Below are positions 35,429 to 45,262 of a DNA stretch of 64,000 nucleotides, in pieces. The notes below the pieces were generated by a model. That model had not been told where the DNA came from. It did no database searches and saw only the letters and a program-made list of their open reading frames with translations. Both the position numbers and the translations under genes were made by a program. This stretch comes from Sphaerotilus mobilis (GTDB lineage Bacteria; Pseudomonadota; Gammaproteobacteria; Burkholderiales; Burkholderiaceae_C): assembly GCF_004216565.1 (NCBI RefSeq), contig NZ_SGWV01000011.1, positions 496,001 to 560,000 of the forward strand, written 5' to 3'. The number at the start of each line of letters is the position of its first letter. Position 1 is the first letter of the stretch.

Positions 35429-36355
35429 TCACGGAACCTCATGCCCGCAGGCCAGGGTCCACAGCTCGAACCAGTCCTGCCGGTCCAGCGTGACCCGGAA
35501 GGCATCGGACAGGCGGGCGATGCGGTCGAGTCTGTTGGTGCCAGCCACCGGCAGGATGCCGGCCGGGTGCATCAGCAGCCAGGCCAGCGCCACCGCATCC
35601 GGCCCGACGTCGAAGGCGCGGCCAATACGCTGCAGCGCCGGCAGCACCCGCGCGCCGACCGGCTGGCTGGCGTCCAGCAAGGCCCCGCCACCGAGTGGCG
35701 ACCAGGCCATCGGCCGGATGCGCTGCTGCTGCGCGTAGGCCAGCTGGCCATCGGTCCAGGGCGAACGGGCGGCCAGGCTCAGCTCGATCTGGTTGGTGAC
35801 CAGCGGATGTTTCATGCGCGAGGCCAGCAGCGCGACGTCGTGCGGCAGGAAGTTGGACACACCCGCCGCCGCGATCAGGCCCTCGTCGACCAGCGCATCG
35901 AGCGCCGCGCCGGTGGCATCGGCGTCCAGCAGCGGATCGGGCCGGTGGATCAGCAGCAGGTCCAGGCGCTCGACGCCCAGCAGCGCCAGCGAGCGCAACA
36001 CCGAAGCGCGGATGTGTGCCGGCGTGGTGTCGTAGAACTTCAGCCGGGGCTGGCCGTGCAGGCCGCCGGGGATGACGATGTCGCACTTGCTGACCAACTG
36101 GATGCGCGCCTTCAGGTCCGGCCGGGCGCGCAGCGCGTCGCCGAACAGCGCCTCGCAGCGGTGGCCGCCGTAGAGGTCGGCATGGTCGAAGGTCGTGATG
36201 CCCTGGGCCAGGCAGGCGTCGATCTTGGCCGCGACGTGTGCCGTGGACGTGTCGGCGTCATCGGCCAGCCGCCAGGCACCGTAGACCAGCTGGCTGAAGG
36301 CCGGCAGGCTCGGGTGCAGCGTGACACGCGGGACTTGAACGGCAGGGTGGCTCAT
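35429..36355 (-). CDS. Aldo/keto reductase (YdhF-like)
   Basis: A 308-residue AKR. The beta/alpha barrel motifs are SQLVYGAWRLA, the catalytic Tyr in TTFDHADLYGG, LVSKCDI (Lys), HRPDPLLD with the catalytic His, GVSNFLPHDV and the C-terminal cofactor loop PVAGTNRLDRI. It resembles E. coli YdhF. It reduces aldehydes or ketones with NADPH; substrate unknown. ATG at 36355; the 24 bp around this start equal those of the DUF3047 start at 20796-20819. It sits between ileS and the flavin reductase on the same strand. Confidence 0.9.
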   Translation of the reverse strand: MSHPAVQVPRVTLHPSLPAFSQLVYGAWRLADDADTSTAHVAAKIDACLAQGITTFDHADLYGGHRCEALFGDALRARPDLKARIQLVSKCDIVIPGGLHGQPRLKFYDTTPAHIRASVLRSLALLGVERLDLLLIHRPDPLLDADATGAALDALVDEGLIAAAGVSNFLPHDVALLASRMKHPLVTNQIELSLAARSPWTDGQLAYAQQQRIRPMAWSPLGGGALLDASQPVGARVLPALQRIGRAFDVGPDAVALAWLLMHPAGILPVAGTNRLDRIARLSDAFRVTLDRQDWFELWTLACGHEVP

Positions 36356-36395
36356 CGGGTGATCCTGTGGCGTGATGGGGCGGTGCGCGGCCGCC

Positions 36396-39371
36396 TCAGG
36401 CGAAGGTCCGGACGTCGCCCGGGCCTTCGAGGTTGCTGACGCAGCGCCCGCAGATCGTCGGGTGCGCGGCGTGGGCTCCGACATCGTCGCGGTAGTGCCA
36501 GCAGCGTTCGCACTTGACGGCGCTGCTCGGGCTGACGCGCACGGCCAGCGCCTCGGCGTCGACCACGGTGGCAGCCGAGGTGATGGTGACGTAGCGCAGG
36601 TCCTCGCGCAGCGAACGCAGCAGCGCCGCGTCCTCCGGGCCGGCCTCGATCGCCAGCACCGCCTGCAGCGAGGCACCGACCGCGCCGGTGGTGCGCACCG
36701 CCTCGATCTCCTTGTTGGCGATGTCGCGGATCTCGCGGATGCGGCCCCACTTGGCCAGCAGCGCGGCGTCGACCGGGCCGAGGTCGGCGTAGGTCTCGGT
36801 GAAGATCGATCCGCTCGTCTTGCCGGCCGCGAAGATGGCCCAGGCCTCTTCGGCGGTGAAGCTCAGGAAGGGCGCCATCCAGCGCAGCATCGCGTCGGTG
36901 ATGCGCCAGAGCACCGTCTGGGCCGAGCGCCGCGCGTGGCTGTCGGCCGCGCTGGTGTAGAGGCGGTCCTTGAGCACGTCGAGGTAGAAGGCGCCCAGGT
37001 CTTCCGAGCAATAGACCTGCAGCTTGGCCACGACCGGGTGGAACTCGTAGCGCTCGAAGTGGCCGAGGATCTCGGCCTGCAAGGCGGACGCGCGGGTCAG
37101 CGCATAGCGGTCCATCTCCAGCAGCTCGGCCGCCGGCACGCTGTGCCGGGCGGGGTCGAAGTCGCTGGTGTTGGCCATCAGGAAACGCAGCGTGTTGCGG
37201 ATGCGGCGGTAGGCATCGACCACGCGGGCGAGGATCTTGTCGTCGATGTTGAGGTCGCCCGAGTAGTCGGTCGACGCCACCCACAGGCGCACGATCTCCG
37301 CGCCGAGCTTGTTCGTCACGCTCTGCGGCTCGACCGTGTTGCCCAGGCTCTTGCTCATCTTGCGGCCCTGGCCGTCGGTGGCGAAGCCGTGGGTCAGCAG
37401 GCCCCGGTACGGCGCCCGGTCATGCAGCGCGCAGCCCAGCAGCAAGGAGCTGTGGAACCAGCCGCGGTGCTGGTCATGGCCTTCGAGGTAGAGATCGGCT
37501 TCCGGGCCGCTGTCGTGGTGGCTGGCCCCGGGGTAGGCATGGGCATGGCTGCCGCGCAGCACGTGCTGGAAGGTCGATCCGGAGTCGAACCAGACCTCCA
37601 GGATGTCGGTGCTCTTGGTGTAGCGCGCGGCGTCCTCGGCACCCAGGATGTCTTCGGTCGTGACACGGCTCCAGGCTTCGATGCCGCCGGCCTCGACGAT
37701 GTCGGCGGCCTGATCGAGGATGGCCATGGTGCGCGGGTGCAGCTCGCCCGAATCGACGTGCAGGAAGAAGGGCACCGGCACGCCCCAGCTGCGCTGGCGG
37801 CTGATGCACCAGTCGGGCCGGTTGGCGATCATGTCGCGCAGCCGGCTGCGGCCGTTCTCCGGGTAGAAGGCGGTGTGGTCGATGGCGTCAAGCGCGAGCT
37901 GGCGCAGCGTCTTCGGGGCCTTGTCCTGCGTGAACACGCCCTCGCCCTCGTCCATGCGGATGAACCACTGCGCGGCGGCGCGGTAGATCACCGGCGTCTT
38001 GTGGCGCCAGCAGTGCGGGTAGCTGTGGGTGATGGGCTGCGTGGCCATCAGCCGGTCGCTCTGGCCCAGCACCTCCAGGATTCGCGGGACGGCCTTCCAG
38101 ATGTGCTCGCCGCCGAAGAAGGGCAGTTCCTCGGCATAGACGCCGTTGCCCTGCACCGGGTTGAGGATGTCGTCGTAGGCCAGGCCATGGGCGACGCAGG
38201 AGTTGAAGTCGTCCACGCCATAGGCTGGCGCCGAATGCACGATGCCGGTGCCGTCGGCGGCCGTGACGTAGTCGGCCAGGTAAAGCGGCGCGGTGCGGTG
38301 GTAGCTGTACTTGCCACCTTGTTCGGCGCTGACGGTGTCGTGCAGCGGGTGCCGGAAGACCAGACCGCGCAGCGCCTCGCCCTGGGCCGTGGCGACCACC
38401 GTGCCGGCCAGGCCGTAACGCGTCAGGCAGGCCTCGACCAGGCTGGCGGCCAGCAGCAGCAGGCCACGCGGCGTGTCGACCAGGGCGTAGTCCAGTTCCG
38501 GATGGGCATTGAGCGCCTGGTTGGCGGGGATCGTCCAGGCGGTCGTGGTCCAGATGACGGCAAAGGCCTTCTTGTTGCCGTCGCCCGGAAGTGCCGCCAG
38601 GCCGAAGGCACGGGCCAGCGCAGCGGGGTCATCGGCCTCGAAGGCGACGTCCAGCGTGTCGGACTTCTTGTCGGCGTATTCGATCTCGAACTCGGCCAGC
38701 GAGGAGCCGCAGTCGAAGCACCAGTAGACCGGCTTGAGGCCGCGGTAGACGAAGCCGCGCTCGATCACGCGCTTGAAGGCGCGGATCTGGCCGGCCTCGT
38801 TGGCCGGGTCCATCGTGCGATAGGGCATCTCCCAGTCGCCCAGCACGCCCAGGCGCTTGAAGTCCTCGCGCTGCTGGCCGATCTGTTCGCTCGCATAGGC
38901 GCGCGACTTGGCCTGCATCGCGTCACGGCCGAGGTTGCGGCCGTGCAGCTTCTCGATCGCGTTCTCGATCGGCAGGCCGTGGCAGTCCCAGCCGGGGATG
39001 TACTGCGCGTCGAAGCCGGCCAGCTGGCGGCTCTTGACGATCATGTCCTTGAGCACCTTGTTCAGCGCGTGACCGATGTGCAGCTTGCCGTTTGCGTAGG
39101 GCGGGCCGTCGTGCAGCACAAACAGCGGTGCGCCCTTGCGGGCCGCGCGCAGTCGCATGTAGAGCCCGCCGTCGCGGCCACCGGCGTTCCAGTCGGCGAC
39201 CCAGGCGGGCTCGCGCTTCGGCAGATCGCCCCGCATCGGGAAGGGCGTGTCGGGCATGTTCAGCGTGGCGCGGTAGGCGCCTTGCTCGGCACCTCGTTCG
39301 GCAGATTTCTCGCTGCGATCGGCCTTCTCGGCGGTGGGCTTGTTGGCGTCTTGCGGGGCAGATGAGGTCAT
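36396..39371 (-). CDS. ileS: Isoleucyl-tRNA synthetase
   Basis: A 991-residue class I synthetase with the HIGH-type motif in [11 protein letters not shown], the KMSKS motif in [10 protein letters not shown], and a C-terminal zinc module in [10 protein letters not shown] with CGRC. It charges tRNA-Ile and edits mischarged Val. Length is near the 940-residue norm plus a 40-residue polar lead ([15 protein letters not shown]). The ATG at 39371 is used; a GTG at 39386 is also possible. A 9-bp stem hairpin (39379-39399) sits immediately before the start. It lies downstream of ribF on the same strand, the usual ribF-ileS-lspA order. Confidence 0.97.
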   Translation of the reverse strand: MTSSAPQDANKPTAEKADRSEKSAERGAEQGAYRATLNMPDTPFPMRGDLPKREPAWVADWNAGGRDGGLYMRLRAARKGAPLFVLHDGPPYANGKLHIGHALNKVLKDMIVKSRQLAGFDAQYIPGWDCHGLPIENAIEKLHGRNLGRDAMQAKSRAYASEQIGQQREDFKRLGVLGDWEMPYRTMDPANEAGQIRAFKRVIERGFVYRGLKPVYWCFDCGSSLAEFEIEYADKKSDTLDVAFEADDPAALARAFGLAALPGDGNKKAFAVIWTTTAWTIPANQALNAHPELDYALVDTPRGLLLLAASLVEACLTRYGLAGTVVATAQGEALRGLVFRHPLHDTVSAEQGGKYSYHRTAPLYLADYVTAADGTGIVHSAPAYGVDDFNSCVAHGLAYDDILNPVQGNGVYAEELPFFGGEHIWKAVPRILEVLGQSDRLMATQPITHSYPHCWRHKTPVIYRAAAQWFIRMDEGEGVFTQDKAPKTLRQLALDAIDHTAFYPENGRSRLRDMIANRPDWCISRQRSWGVPVPFFLHVDSGELHPRTMAILDQAADIVEAGGIEAWSRVTTEDILGAEDAARYTKSTDILEVWFDSGSTFQHVLRGSHAHAYPGASHHDSGPEADLYLEGHDQHRGWFHSSLLLGCALHDRAPYRGLLTHGFATDGQGRKMSKSLGNTVEPQSVTNKLGAEIVRLWVASTDYSGDLNIDDKILARVVDAYRRIRNTLRFLMANTSDFDPARHSVPAAELLEMDRYALTRASALQAEILGHFERYEFHPVVAKLQVYCSEDLGAFYLDVLKDRLYTSAADSHARRSAQTVLWRITDAMLRWMAPFLSFTAEEAWAIFAAGKTSGSIFTETYADLGPVDAALLAKWGRIREIRDIANKEIEAVRTTGAVGASLQAVLAIEAGPEDAALLRSLREDLRYVTITSAATVVDAEALAVRVSPSSAVKCERCWHYRDDVGAHAAHPTICGRCVSNLEGPGDVRTFA

Positions 39372-39378
39372 CGCGACT

Positions 39379-39399
39379 CGCGCCACCTCGGGTGGCGCG
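39379..39399 (-). promoter_or_regulatory. Perfect 9-bp stem hairpin just upstream of the ileS start
   Basis: On the ileS strand CGCGCCACC and GGTGGCGCG pair around a CGA loop, ending 7 nt before the ATG at 39371. The only Shine-Dalgarno-like GAGG lies in the loop and the 3' arm, so the hairpin could limit ribosome access. No terminator-like U-run follows. Confidence 0.6.
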
Positions 39400-39513
39400 C
39401 CTGGTCAGGGGAACAAGAGGGAAGGGCGGCGGGGGCGATGCCTTCGGGCAGCGTCCCGGGTCGGGGTGCGGCAGCCGGCAGGATCGCGCAGATCGAGGCC
39501 GGCTCCGGGACGG

Positions 39514-40572
39514 TCAAATTCGGTCGCGGGTGGTCTGGCGACGATCGGCCGCATGGGACGCGGCCACGGCACTGGCGGCCTCGCGGGCGAACCATGCGCG
39601 GGCCTGCGCCACATCGTGATCGATGGCGGCGGTCAGGGCTTCAAGGCCGTCGTAGCGGGCCTCGTCGCGCAGTTTTTCGAGCAGTTCCACACGCACGATT
39701 TTACCGTAGCCCCCCTCGCGGCCGAGGCTGGCGGGCCAGTGCAGGCAGTAGGTCTCCAGCAGCACCCGGCCGGCATCCTCGACGGTCGGTCGCACGCCCA
39801 GGCTGGCGACGCCGTCCAGAGGCTGGTCATGCAGGCCATGCACACGGACCACGAAGATGCCGGCGGCGGCGGGGCGGCCCTGCGGGAAACGCACGTTGAG
39901 CGTGCGCAGCCCGTCGGCCGCGCCGCTGTGCGACTCGCCCAGCGTGCGGCCGAGCTTCTGGCCGTGCACGACGTGGCCGCTGATGCTGTAGGGCCGACCC
40001 AGCAGCTGCGCGGCGCGGGTCATGTCGCCGGCCTGGAGGGCCTCGCGCACGGCGGAGCTGGACACGCGCAGGCCATGCACCTCGTAGCTCAGCATCCGGG
40101 CGACGTCGAAGCCGGCGCTCGAGCCGGCCGCGTCCAGCATCGCGTAGTCGCCGGCCCGCTTCGCGCCGAAGCGGAAGTCGTCGCCGACCAGCACATAACG
40201 CGCGCCCAGCGCACCGACCAGCACATCGTCGATGAAGGCCTGGGGCGACTGGCTGGCGAAGGCGGCGTCGAAGCGCACCAGCACGACCTGGTCAATGCCA
40301 CAACGCTCCAGCTCGGCCAGCTTGTCGCGCAGCGTGGCGATGCGCGCCGGCGCCTTCTCCGGCTGGCCGGCGAGGGCGGCGAACCAGTCGCGCGGGTGCG
40401 GCTCGAAGGTCAGCACGCAGCTGGGCAGACCACGGTGCCGGGCCTCGTTCTTCAGCAGCGCCAGCATGGCCTGGTGGCCCCGGTGGACGCCGTCGAAATT
40501 GCCGATGGTGACGGCGCAGGAACGGACCGGACGTCGAAGGTCCAGGAGTCGGTGGCCGCGGATGACTTGCAT
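39514..40572 (-). CDS. ribF: Bifunctional riboflavin kinase / FAD synthetase
   Basis: A 352-residue enzyme. The adenylyltransferase half begins TIGNFDGVHRGHQAML (nucleotide-binding HxGH-type motif) and includes LVGDDFRFGAKRAGD and RVSSSAVREAL. The kinase half has GRPYSISGHVVHGQKLGR and SLGVRPTVED. It converts riboflavin to FMN and FMN to FAD. It starts 57 bp from a divergent P-type ATPase gene and lies upstream of ileS. A 40-residue Ala/Arg-rich C-terminal tail is longer than usual. Confidence 0.96.
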   Translation of the reverse strand: MQVIRGHRLLDLRRPVRSCAVTIGNFDGVHRGHQAMLALLKNEARHRGLPSCVLTFEPHPRDWFAALAGQPEKAPARIATLRDKLAELERCGIDQVVLVRFDAAFASQSPQAFIDDVLVGALGARYVLVGDDFRFGAKRAGDYAMLDAAGSSAGFDVARMLSYEVHGLRVSSSAVREALQAGDMTRAAQLLGRPYSISGHVVHGQKLGRTLGESHSGAADGLRTLNVRFPQGRPAAAGIFVVRVHGLHDQPLDGVASLGVRPTVEDAGRVLLETYCLHWPASLGREGGYGKIVRVELLEKLRDEARYDGLEALTAAIDHDVAQARAWFAREAASAVAASHAADRRQTTRDRI

Positions 40573-40629
40573 GGGGCGGGATTATCTGGTGCCTGATCGA
40601 CGTCATCCGCGCGGCGAGGGTGCGACCGT

Positions 40630-43386
40630 ATGCTGGTGCGCATGAAGCAAGCCCCCGCGACGTCGCCCGCTGAACCCGCCGGTCCGCCCTGGCATGTCCT
40701 CACGGCCGCCGAAGCCTTGCGCCGGCAGACGGTGGATGCGACCACCGGCCTGTCGACCGAAGAGGTCCGCCGACGCCAGTCCCTGCACGGCCCCAACGCC
40801 CTGCCCGAGGCCGCCCCGCCGTCTGCGCTGCGGCGTTTGCTGCGCCAGTTCGTCAGCCCGCTGATTGCGATCCTGGGCGTGGCGGCTCTGCTGGCGATCG
40901 TGCTGGGCCATGCCGGCGATGCGGTGGTGATCGCGCTGGTGGTGCTCGTCAACGCCCTGATCGGCGCCTACCAGGAAGGTCGGGCCGACCGCTCGATGGC
41001 CGCCTTGCGCCAGCTTGCGTCGCTGCAGGTGCGGGTCTGGCGCGACGGGGCCGAGCAGGCCATCGCCGCGCATGAACTGGTGCCGGGCGACATCCTGCTG
41101 CTGGCCGCCGGTGATGCCGTCGGCGCCGATGCACGCCTGATCGAGGCGGCCCTGCTGCAGGCCGCCGAGGCCGCGCTGACCGGCGAGTCGGTGCCGGTGG
41201 CCAAGACCGTCGACGCCCAGCACGAGGCCTGCGGCCTGGCCGATCGGCACGGCATGGTGCACTCGGGCACCCACATCACGGCTGGTCGCGCCCGCGCGGT
41301 CGTCGTCGCCATCGGGCCGGACACCGAGGTCGGCCAGATCGCCGACCTGACCACCCGCGCCGTCGACCCTCACACGCCGCTGGAGCTGCGGCTGGACCGC
41401 TTCGGCCGCGGTCTGGTGATCGCCGCCTTGCTGCTGTTCGCGCTGGTGCTGGCGCTGGGCCTGCTGCGTGGCCTGCCGCTGTCGGAGGTGCTGATGGTGG
41501 CGATCAGCCAGATGGTCTCGATGGTCCCCGAGGGCCTGCCGGTGGCCATCACCATCGCGCTGGCCGTGGGCATGCAGCGCATGGCCGCCCAGGGCGCCAT
41601 CGTGCGGCGCCTGTCGGCGGTCGAGACACTGGGTTCGACCACCGTCATCTGTTCGGACAAGACCGGCACGCTGACGCGCAACGAGATGACCGTGACGCGG
41701 CTGTGGCTGGCCGATGGGCGGCAGTGGGGCGTCGATGGCACCGGCTACGTGCCGACCGGCGCGTTGCTGGGCGAGCGCTTGCCTGAGCCCGGCGACCCGC
41801 TGCTGTCGGACCTGCTGCGTGCCGCCCTGCTGTGCAACGACGCCGATTTGCTGGCCCCCGACGACGGCGAGCGCAGCGCATGGACCGCCTTGGGCGATCC
41901 GACCGAGGCCGCGCTGGTCGTGCTGGCCCGCAAGATCGGTCCCGCCCTCGCCTTGCCGACCGACACGCTGCGGCGCGACTGGCCGCGCCAGGCCGAGCTG
42001 CCCTTCGATGCCGACACCCAGCTGATGGCAACCCGCCATGTCGCGCCCGACGGCCACCTTGTCGTCTACCTGAAGGGCGCGCCCGAACGCCTGCTGCGGC
42101 TGTGTCACGGACCGGCCTCGATGGAGACCCTCGCGGCGGCGCGCGAACAGGCCGAGGCCATGGCCCAGGGCGCACTGCGTGTGCTGGCCTTCGGTGCCGT
42201 CGAGCTGGACCCGGCGCTGGCGGTGGCAGCGCTGGATGTCGACACGCTGGCCGGTCACGTGCGCCTGCTCGGGCTGGCTGGCCAGATCGACCCGCCACGC
42301 GATGAGGTCCGCACGGCGGTGGCCGCCTGCCGCGCCGCCGGCATCCGGCCGGTCATGGTGACCGGCGACCACAAGCTGACCGGGCTGGCGATCGCCCGAC
42401 AGCTGGGCATCGCCGGGCCGGACGACCGGGCCATCGACGGCGTCGAGCTGGAGCGCCTGGGCGAGGCTGAGTTGCGCGCCGTCCTGCCGCATGTCGCGGT
42501 GTTCGCCCGCGTCCAGCCGGCGCAGAAGCTGCGCATCGTTGAGGCCTTCCAGGCCCGCGGCGACGTGGTCGCGATGACCGGCGACGGCGTCAACGACGCG
42601 CCGGCACTGGCGCGGGCCGATGTCGGTGTGGCGATGGGCCGCAGCGGCACCGAGGTCGCCAAGGGCGCCGCCCGCATCGTGCTGGTCGACGACGACTTCG
42701 CCACGCTGGTCCGTGCGGTCGAGCAGGGCCGGCTGACCTGGGCCAACCTGCGCAAGGTGCTGCTCTACCTGTTCGCCACCTCGCTGGACGAGGTCGTGGT
42801 GCTGATGGCCGCGCTGCTGGCCGGCCTGCCACTGCCGCTGCAGGCGGTGCAGATCCTGTGGGTCAACATCGTCACCGAGGCCACGCTGACGGTGAACCTG
42901 GTGATGGACCCGGCCGAAGGCGACGAGATGCGACGCCCACCGACCGCCAGCAATGCCGCGCTGATCGACCGCGAGATGCTTGGCCGTCTGCTGCTGATGG
43001 GCCTGACTTCGGCGGCCGTCACGCTGGCCTGGTTCACCTGGCGCGTCGGGCTGGACCTGCCGCTGGCGCAGGTTCGCACGGAGGTCTTCACGCTGACCGT
43101 GCTGGCGCAGTGGTTCAACGTGCTGAACTGCCGCAGCGCGACACGTTCGGCGCTGAAGGTCTCGCTGCTGTCCAACCGCTGGCTGCTGGGCGGCCTGCTG
43201 CTCAGCGTCGTGCTGCAGGCCGGCGTGCTGTTCTGGCCGCCGCTGGCCGGGCTGTTCCATGCCGTGCCGCTGTCGGGCGAGACCTTGCTGGCCATCCTGG
43301 CCGTGGCCAGTTCGGTGCTGTGGGTGGAAGAGGTCCGCAAGTGGGCGGTGCGGCGCCGGAACGTCCCGGCGCCGGGCGTTCAGTAA
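40630..43386 (+). CDS. P-type cation-transporting ATPase (P2A, Ca2+-type-like)
   Basis: A 918-residue ion pump. The cation_ATPase N-terminal motif is GLSTEEVRRRQSLHGPN, the actuator loop ALTGESVPVAK, the phosphorylated Asp343 in ICSDKTGTLTRNEM, and the hinge MTGDGVNDAPAL. TM4 has PEGLP as in SERCA-type pumps, while TM6 reads VNIVTEATLTVNLVMDP, with Glu-Ala-Thr-Leu where SERCA has Asp-Gly. It may move Ca2+, Mg2+ or a monovalent cation; the ion is not settled by eye. It is divergent from ribF, and its 3' end overlaps the convergent retropepsin gene by 7 bp. Confidence 0.92.
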   Translation: MLVRMKQAPATSPAEPAGPPWHVLTAAEALRRQTVDATTGLSTEEVRRRQSLHGPNALPEAAPPSALRRLLRQFVSPLIAILGVAALLAIVLGHAGDAVVIALVVLVNALIGAYQEGRADRSMAALRQLASLQVRVWRDGAEQAIAAHELVPGDILLLAAGDAVGADARLIEAALLQAAEAALTGESVPVAKTVDAQHEACGLADRHGMVHSGTHITAGRARAVVVAIGPDTEVGQIADLTTRAVDPHTPLELRLDRFGRGLVIAALLLFALVLALGLLRGLPLSEVLMVAISQMVSMVPEGLPVAITIALAVGMQRMAAQGAIVRRLSAVETLGSTTVICSDKTGTLTRNEMTVTRLWLADGRQWGVDGTGYVPTGALLGERLPEPGDPLLSDLLRAALLCNDADLLAPDDGERSAWTALGDPTEAALVVLARKIGPALALPTDTLRRDWPRQAELPFDADTQLMATRHVAPDGHLVVYLKGAPERLLRLCHGPASMETLAAAREQAEAMAQGALRVLAFGAVELDPALAVAALDVDTLAGHVRLLGLAGQIDPPRDEVRTAVAACRAAGIRPVMVTGDHKLTGLAIARQLGIAGPDDRAIDGVELERLGEAELRAVLPHVAVFARVQPAQKLRIVEAFQARGDVVAMTGDGVNDAPALARADVGVAMGRSGTEVAKGAARIVLVDDDFATLVRAVEQGRLTWANLRKVLLYLFATSLDEVVVLMAALLAGLPLPLQAVQILWVNIVTEATLTVNLVMDPAEGDEMRRPPTASNAALIDREMLGRLLLMGLTSAAVTLAWFTWRVGLDLPLAQVRTEVFTLTVLAQWFNVLNCRSATRSALKVSLLSNRWLLGGLLLSVVLQAGVLFWPPLAGLFHAVPLSGETLLAILAVASSVLWVEEVRKWAVRRRNVPAPGVQ

Positions 43387-44075
43387 CGCCGTTCAAGCAC
43401 CATCTGTTCGCCGTCGCGCTGCATCCGGAAGCGGCTCAGGAAGCTGTTGCCCAGCAGCACGACCGGCATGTCCTGCGAGCCGACGACGGCATCGACCTGG
43501 TGCAGTTCGACCTCGCCAATGCGGACCCGGTCGATGCTGATGCGCCAGGCCGGCGTCACGCCGTTGGCGGTCTGCATGGCCACGCGCTTGCCGGCACGCC
43601 AGTTCAGGCCCAGCCGTTCAGCCTCTTGCTGCGACATCGACACCGCCGTCGCGCCGGTGTCGACCAGGAAGCGCACCGGCTGGCCGCCGATGCTGCCGTT
43701 GACCTGGAAGTGGCCGTCCGCACCGGCGCCCAGCACGATGCGCTGGCCACTGTCGCGGGCCGGGCCGCTGGCCTCGGCCGCCGCCGGTGCCGCACCCACG
43801 CTGGCCGGCTGCGCACCCATGCGCAGCGCCAGGCGCTGGTTGCGGATCATCACGGTGGCGTTGTCGCCGTCGAGCATCAGCAGCTTGACGCCCTGGGCCT
43901 CCTGCCCGAGCGCGAGCGTGCGCGGCGCGCCGTCGATCACCAGCAAGGCACGGTCGCCCATGCGGCCGGAGTAGCTGACGTTCTGGGCCCAGGCCTGCGG
44001 GGCCGGCAAGGCCAGCAGCGCGGCGCAGGCCAGCAGCAGGGGCTTGAGGAGCCGACCCCTCGGGCGCGACGTCAC
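43380..44075 (-). CDS. Retropepsin-like aspartic protease (clan AA, TIGR02281-type)
   Basis: A roughly 231-residue exported protein. After a signal peptide (LLKPLLLACAALLALPAPQA) and a region of about 100 residues comes the retroviral-protease-like core: FLVDTGATAVSMS carries the single catalytic Asp, followed by GVTPAWRISIDRVRIGEV and VVLLGNSFLSRF. Proteins of this type work as dimers in the periplasm. The start is uncertain: GTG 44075 lies 8 bp after the yajQ stop and gives a good signal peptide, whereas the ATG at 44117 lies inside yajQ. No clear ribosome site is visible. Confidence 0.85.
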   Translation of the reverse strand: MTSRPRGRLLKPLLLACAALLALPAPQAWAQNVSYSGRMGDRALLVIDGAPRTLALGQEAQGVKLLMLDGDNATVMIRNQRLALRMGAQPASVGAAPAAAEASGPARDSGQRIVLGAGADGHFQVNGSIGGQPVRFLVDTGATAVSMSQQEAERLGLNWRAGKRVAMQTANGVTPAWRISIDRVRIGEVELHQVDAVVGSQDMPVVLLGNSFLSRFRMQRDGEQMVLERRY

Positions 44076-44082
44076 CGCGCGC

Positions 44083-44571
44083 TCAGTCGCGGAAGTTGTT
44101 GAACGACAGCGGCACATCGTCGACGTCCTTGCGGATCAGCGCCATGGCCGCCTGCAGGTCGTCGCGCTTGGCGCCGGTGACACGCACCGTGTCGCCCTGG
44201 ATGCTGGCCTGGACCTTGATCTTGCTGTCCTTGATGGCCTTCTGGATGCGCTTGGCCACGTCGCCCTCGATGCCGGCCTTGACCAGCACCTTCTGCTTGA
44301 GCTTGTCGTGGCTCATCTTCTCGGGCTTGGCCGTGGTGTCGAGGAAGCGGATGTCGACGCTGCGCTTGCTCATCTTGGCCAGCAGCACGTCGGTCACCTG
44401 CTGGAGCTGGAAATCGCTGTCGGCATACAGCGTGATCTCCTTGTCCTTTTGCTCGACGCGGGCGTCGCTGCCCTTGAAGTCGAAGCGGGTGCCGATCTCC
44501 TTGTTGCTCTGGTCGATGGCGTTCTTCACCTCGACGAGGTTCGGTTCAAGGACGGTGTCGAAGCTGGGCAT
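44083..44571 (-). CDS. yajQ: YajQ-family nucleotide-binding protein
   Basis: A 162-residue protein of standard length beginning [20 protein letters not shown], with [39 protein letters not shown] and [19 protein letters not shown]. YajQ proteins bind nucleic acid or nucleotides; in Xanthomonas and Pseudomonas members bind cyclic di-GMP and regulate virulence. It is upstream of the retropepsin gene on the same strand. Confidence 0.95.
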   Translation of the reverse strand: MPSFDTVLEPNLVEVKNAIDQSNKEIGTRFDFKGSDARVEQKDKEITLYADSDFQLQQVTDVLLAKMSKRSVDIRFLDTTAKPEKMSHDKLKQKVLVKAGIEGDVAKRIQKAIKDSKIKVQASIQGDTVRVTGAKRDDLQAAMALIRKDVDDVPLSFNNFRD

Positions 44572-44661
44572 GGTGGGTGTCTGAGGTTGATCTGGAAAAG
44601 GGCAGGCGGACAGTTTCGCACCGCGTTCATGGGGGGCGGGTGTGCCTGGATCCCGGCGTGT

Positions 44662-45015
44662 TCAACGGCGCGCGCGGGCACCCACACCTTCTGACAGCAT
44701 CGACACCACGAGCGTGTTCATGCTGACGCCTTCCTGTTCGGCACGTGCAGCAAGGCGGGTATGCAGGCTTCGGGGGACGCGTGCGACGAACTTGCCCGAC
44801 TCACCACCCGTGCTCGGCGCGGGGATCGGGTCGCCATGTTCGGTGGCCACGTCCAGCCATGCCTGAGCAGCGCCGTAGCCGTCCGCGATCGCGCTTTCCG
44901 GTGTATCGCCGTCACCCATGCAACCGGGCAGGTCAGGGAAGGTGACCAGCCAGCCACCGCCGTCTTCGTCGGCCAGGGGGCGCACTTCGATCGGGTACTT
45001 CTTTGGGTCACTCAT
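44662..45015 (-). CDS. hicB: HicB-family antitoxin
   Basis: A 117-residue antitoxin with the degenerate RNase H-like domain (GGWLVTFPDLPGCMGDGDTPESAI and AAQAWLDVA) and a C-terminal ribbon-helix-helix (FVARVPRSLHTRLAARAEQEGVS). It neutralises HicA and represses the operon by binding DNA. Its ATG overlaps the HicA stop by 4 bp. Toxin first and antitoxin second, as is common for HicAB. Located between yajQ and murB. Confidence 0.93.
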   Translation of the reverse strand: MSDPKKYPIEVRPLADEDGGGWLVTFPDLPGCMGDGDTPESAIADGYGAAQAWLDVATEHGDPIPAPSTGGESGKFVARVPRSLHTRLAARAEQEGVSMNTLVVSMLSEGVGARARR

Positions 45016-45254
45016 TCGTCATCTCCTTGCCCATCTTGGATCAGTCGCAGCAGTGCCTTGATGTAGACCGGCTTGATGGGTCGGTGCGCAGGCACGCTGA
45101 TTTTCCGGCCGGCCACGTTTCGAAGGATGTGGTGGCTACCGCCTGGGCAGCGCACCGTCAGACCGGCATGTCGCGCAACGGTCAGCACCTGCTCGATGCT
45201 CCAGTCGCGCGGGTTGTTCGCCATCGCGTCCAGCAGTTTCTGCGCATTGCTCAT
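45012..45254 (-). CDS. hicA: HicA-family mRNA interferase toxin
   Basis: An 80-residue protein of normal HicA size starting at the ATG at 45254. It has the double-stranded RNA-binding fold with the catalytic His in RCPGGSHHILRN, and SVPAHRPIKPVYIKALLRLI at the C-terminus. HicA cleaves mRNA and blocks translation. It overlaps hicB by 4 bp. A dyad (45263-45282) lies just upstream and may be the HicB operator. The frame is open much further upstream but that part is antisense to murB. Confidence 0.93.
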   Translation of the reverse strand: MSNAQKLLDAMANNPRDWSIEQVLTVARHAGLTVRCPGGSHHILRNVAGRKISVPAHRPIKPVYIKALLRLIQDGQGDDE

Positions 45255-45262
45255 GGGTTTGA

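Noticed and set aside
36372-39365. A 997-codon open frame on the + strand opposite ileS
   Set aside because: It is antisense to a clear ileS and its protein has no recognisable motif. Such long antisense frames are expected in very G+C-rich DNA with strong codon bias.
40603-43260. An 885-codon minus-strand frame opposite the P-type ATPase gene
   Set aside because: The sense gene has all P-type motifs; the antisense translation is rich in Gln, His, Arg and Gly with no domain.
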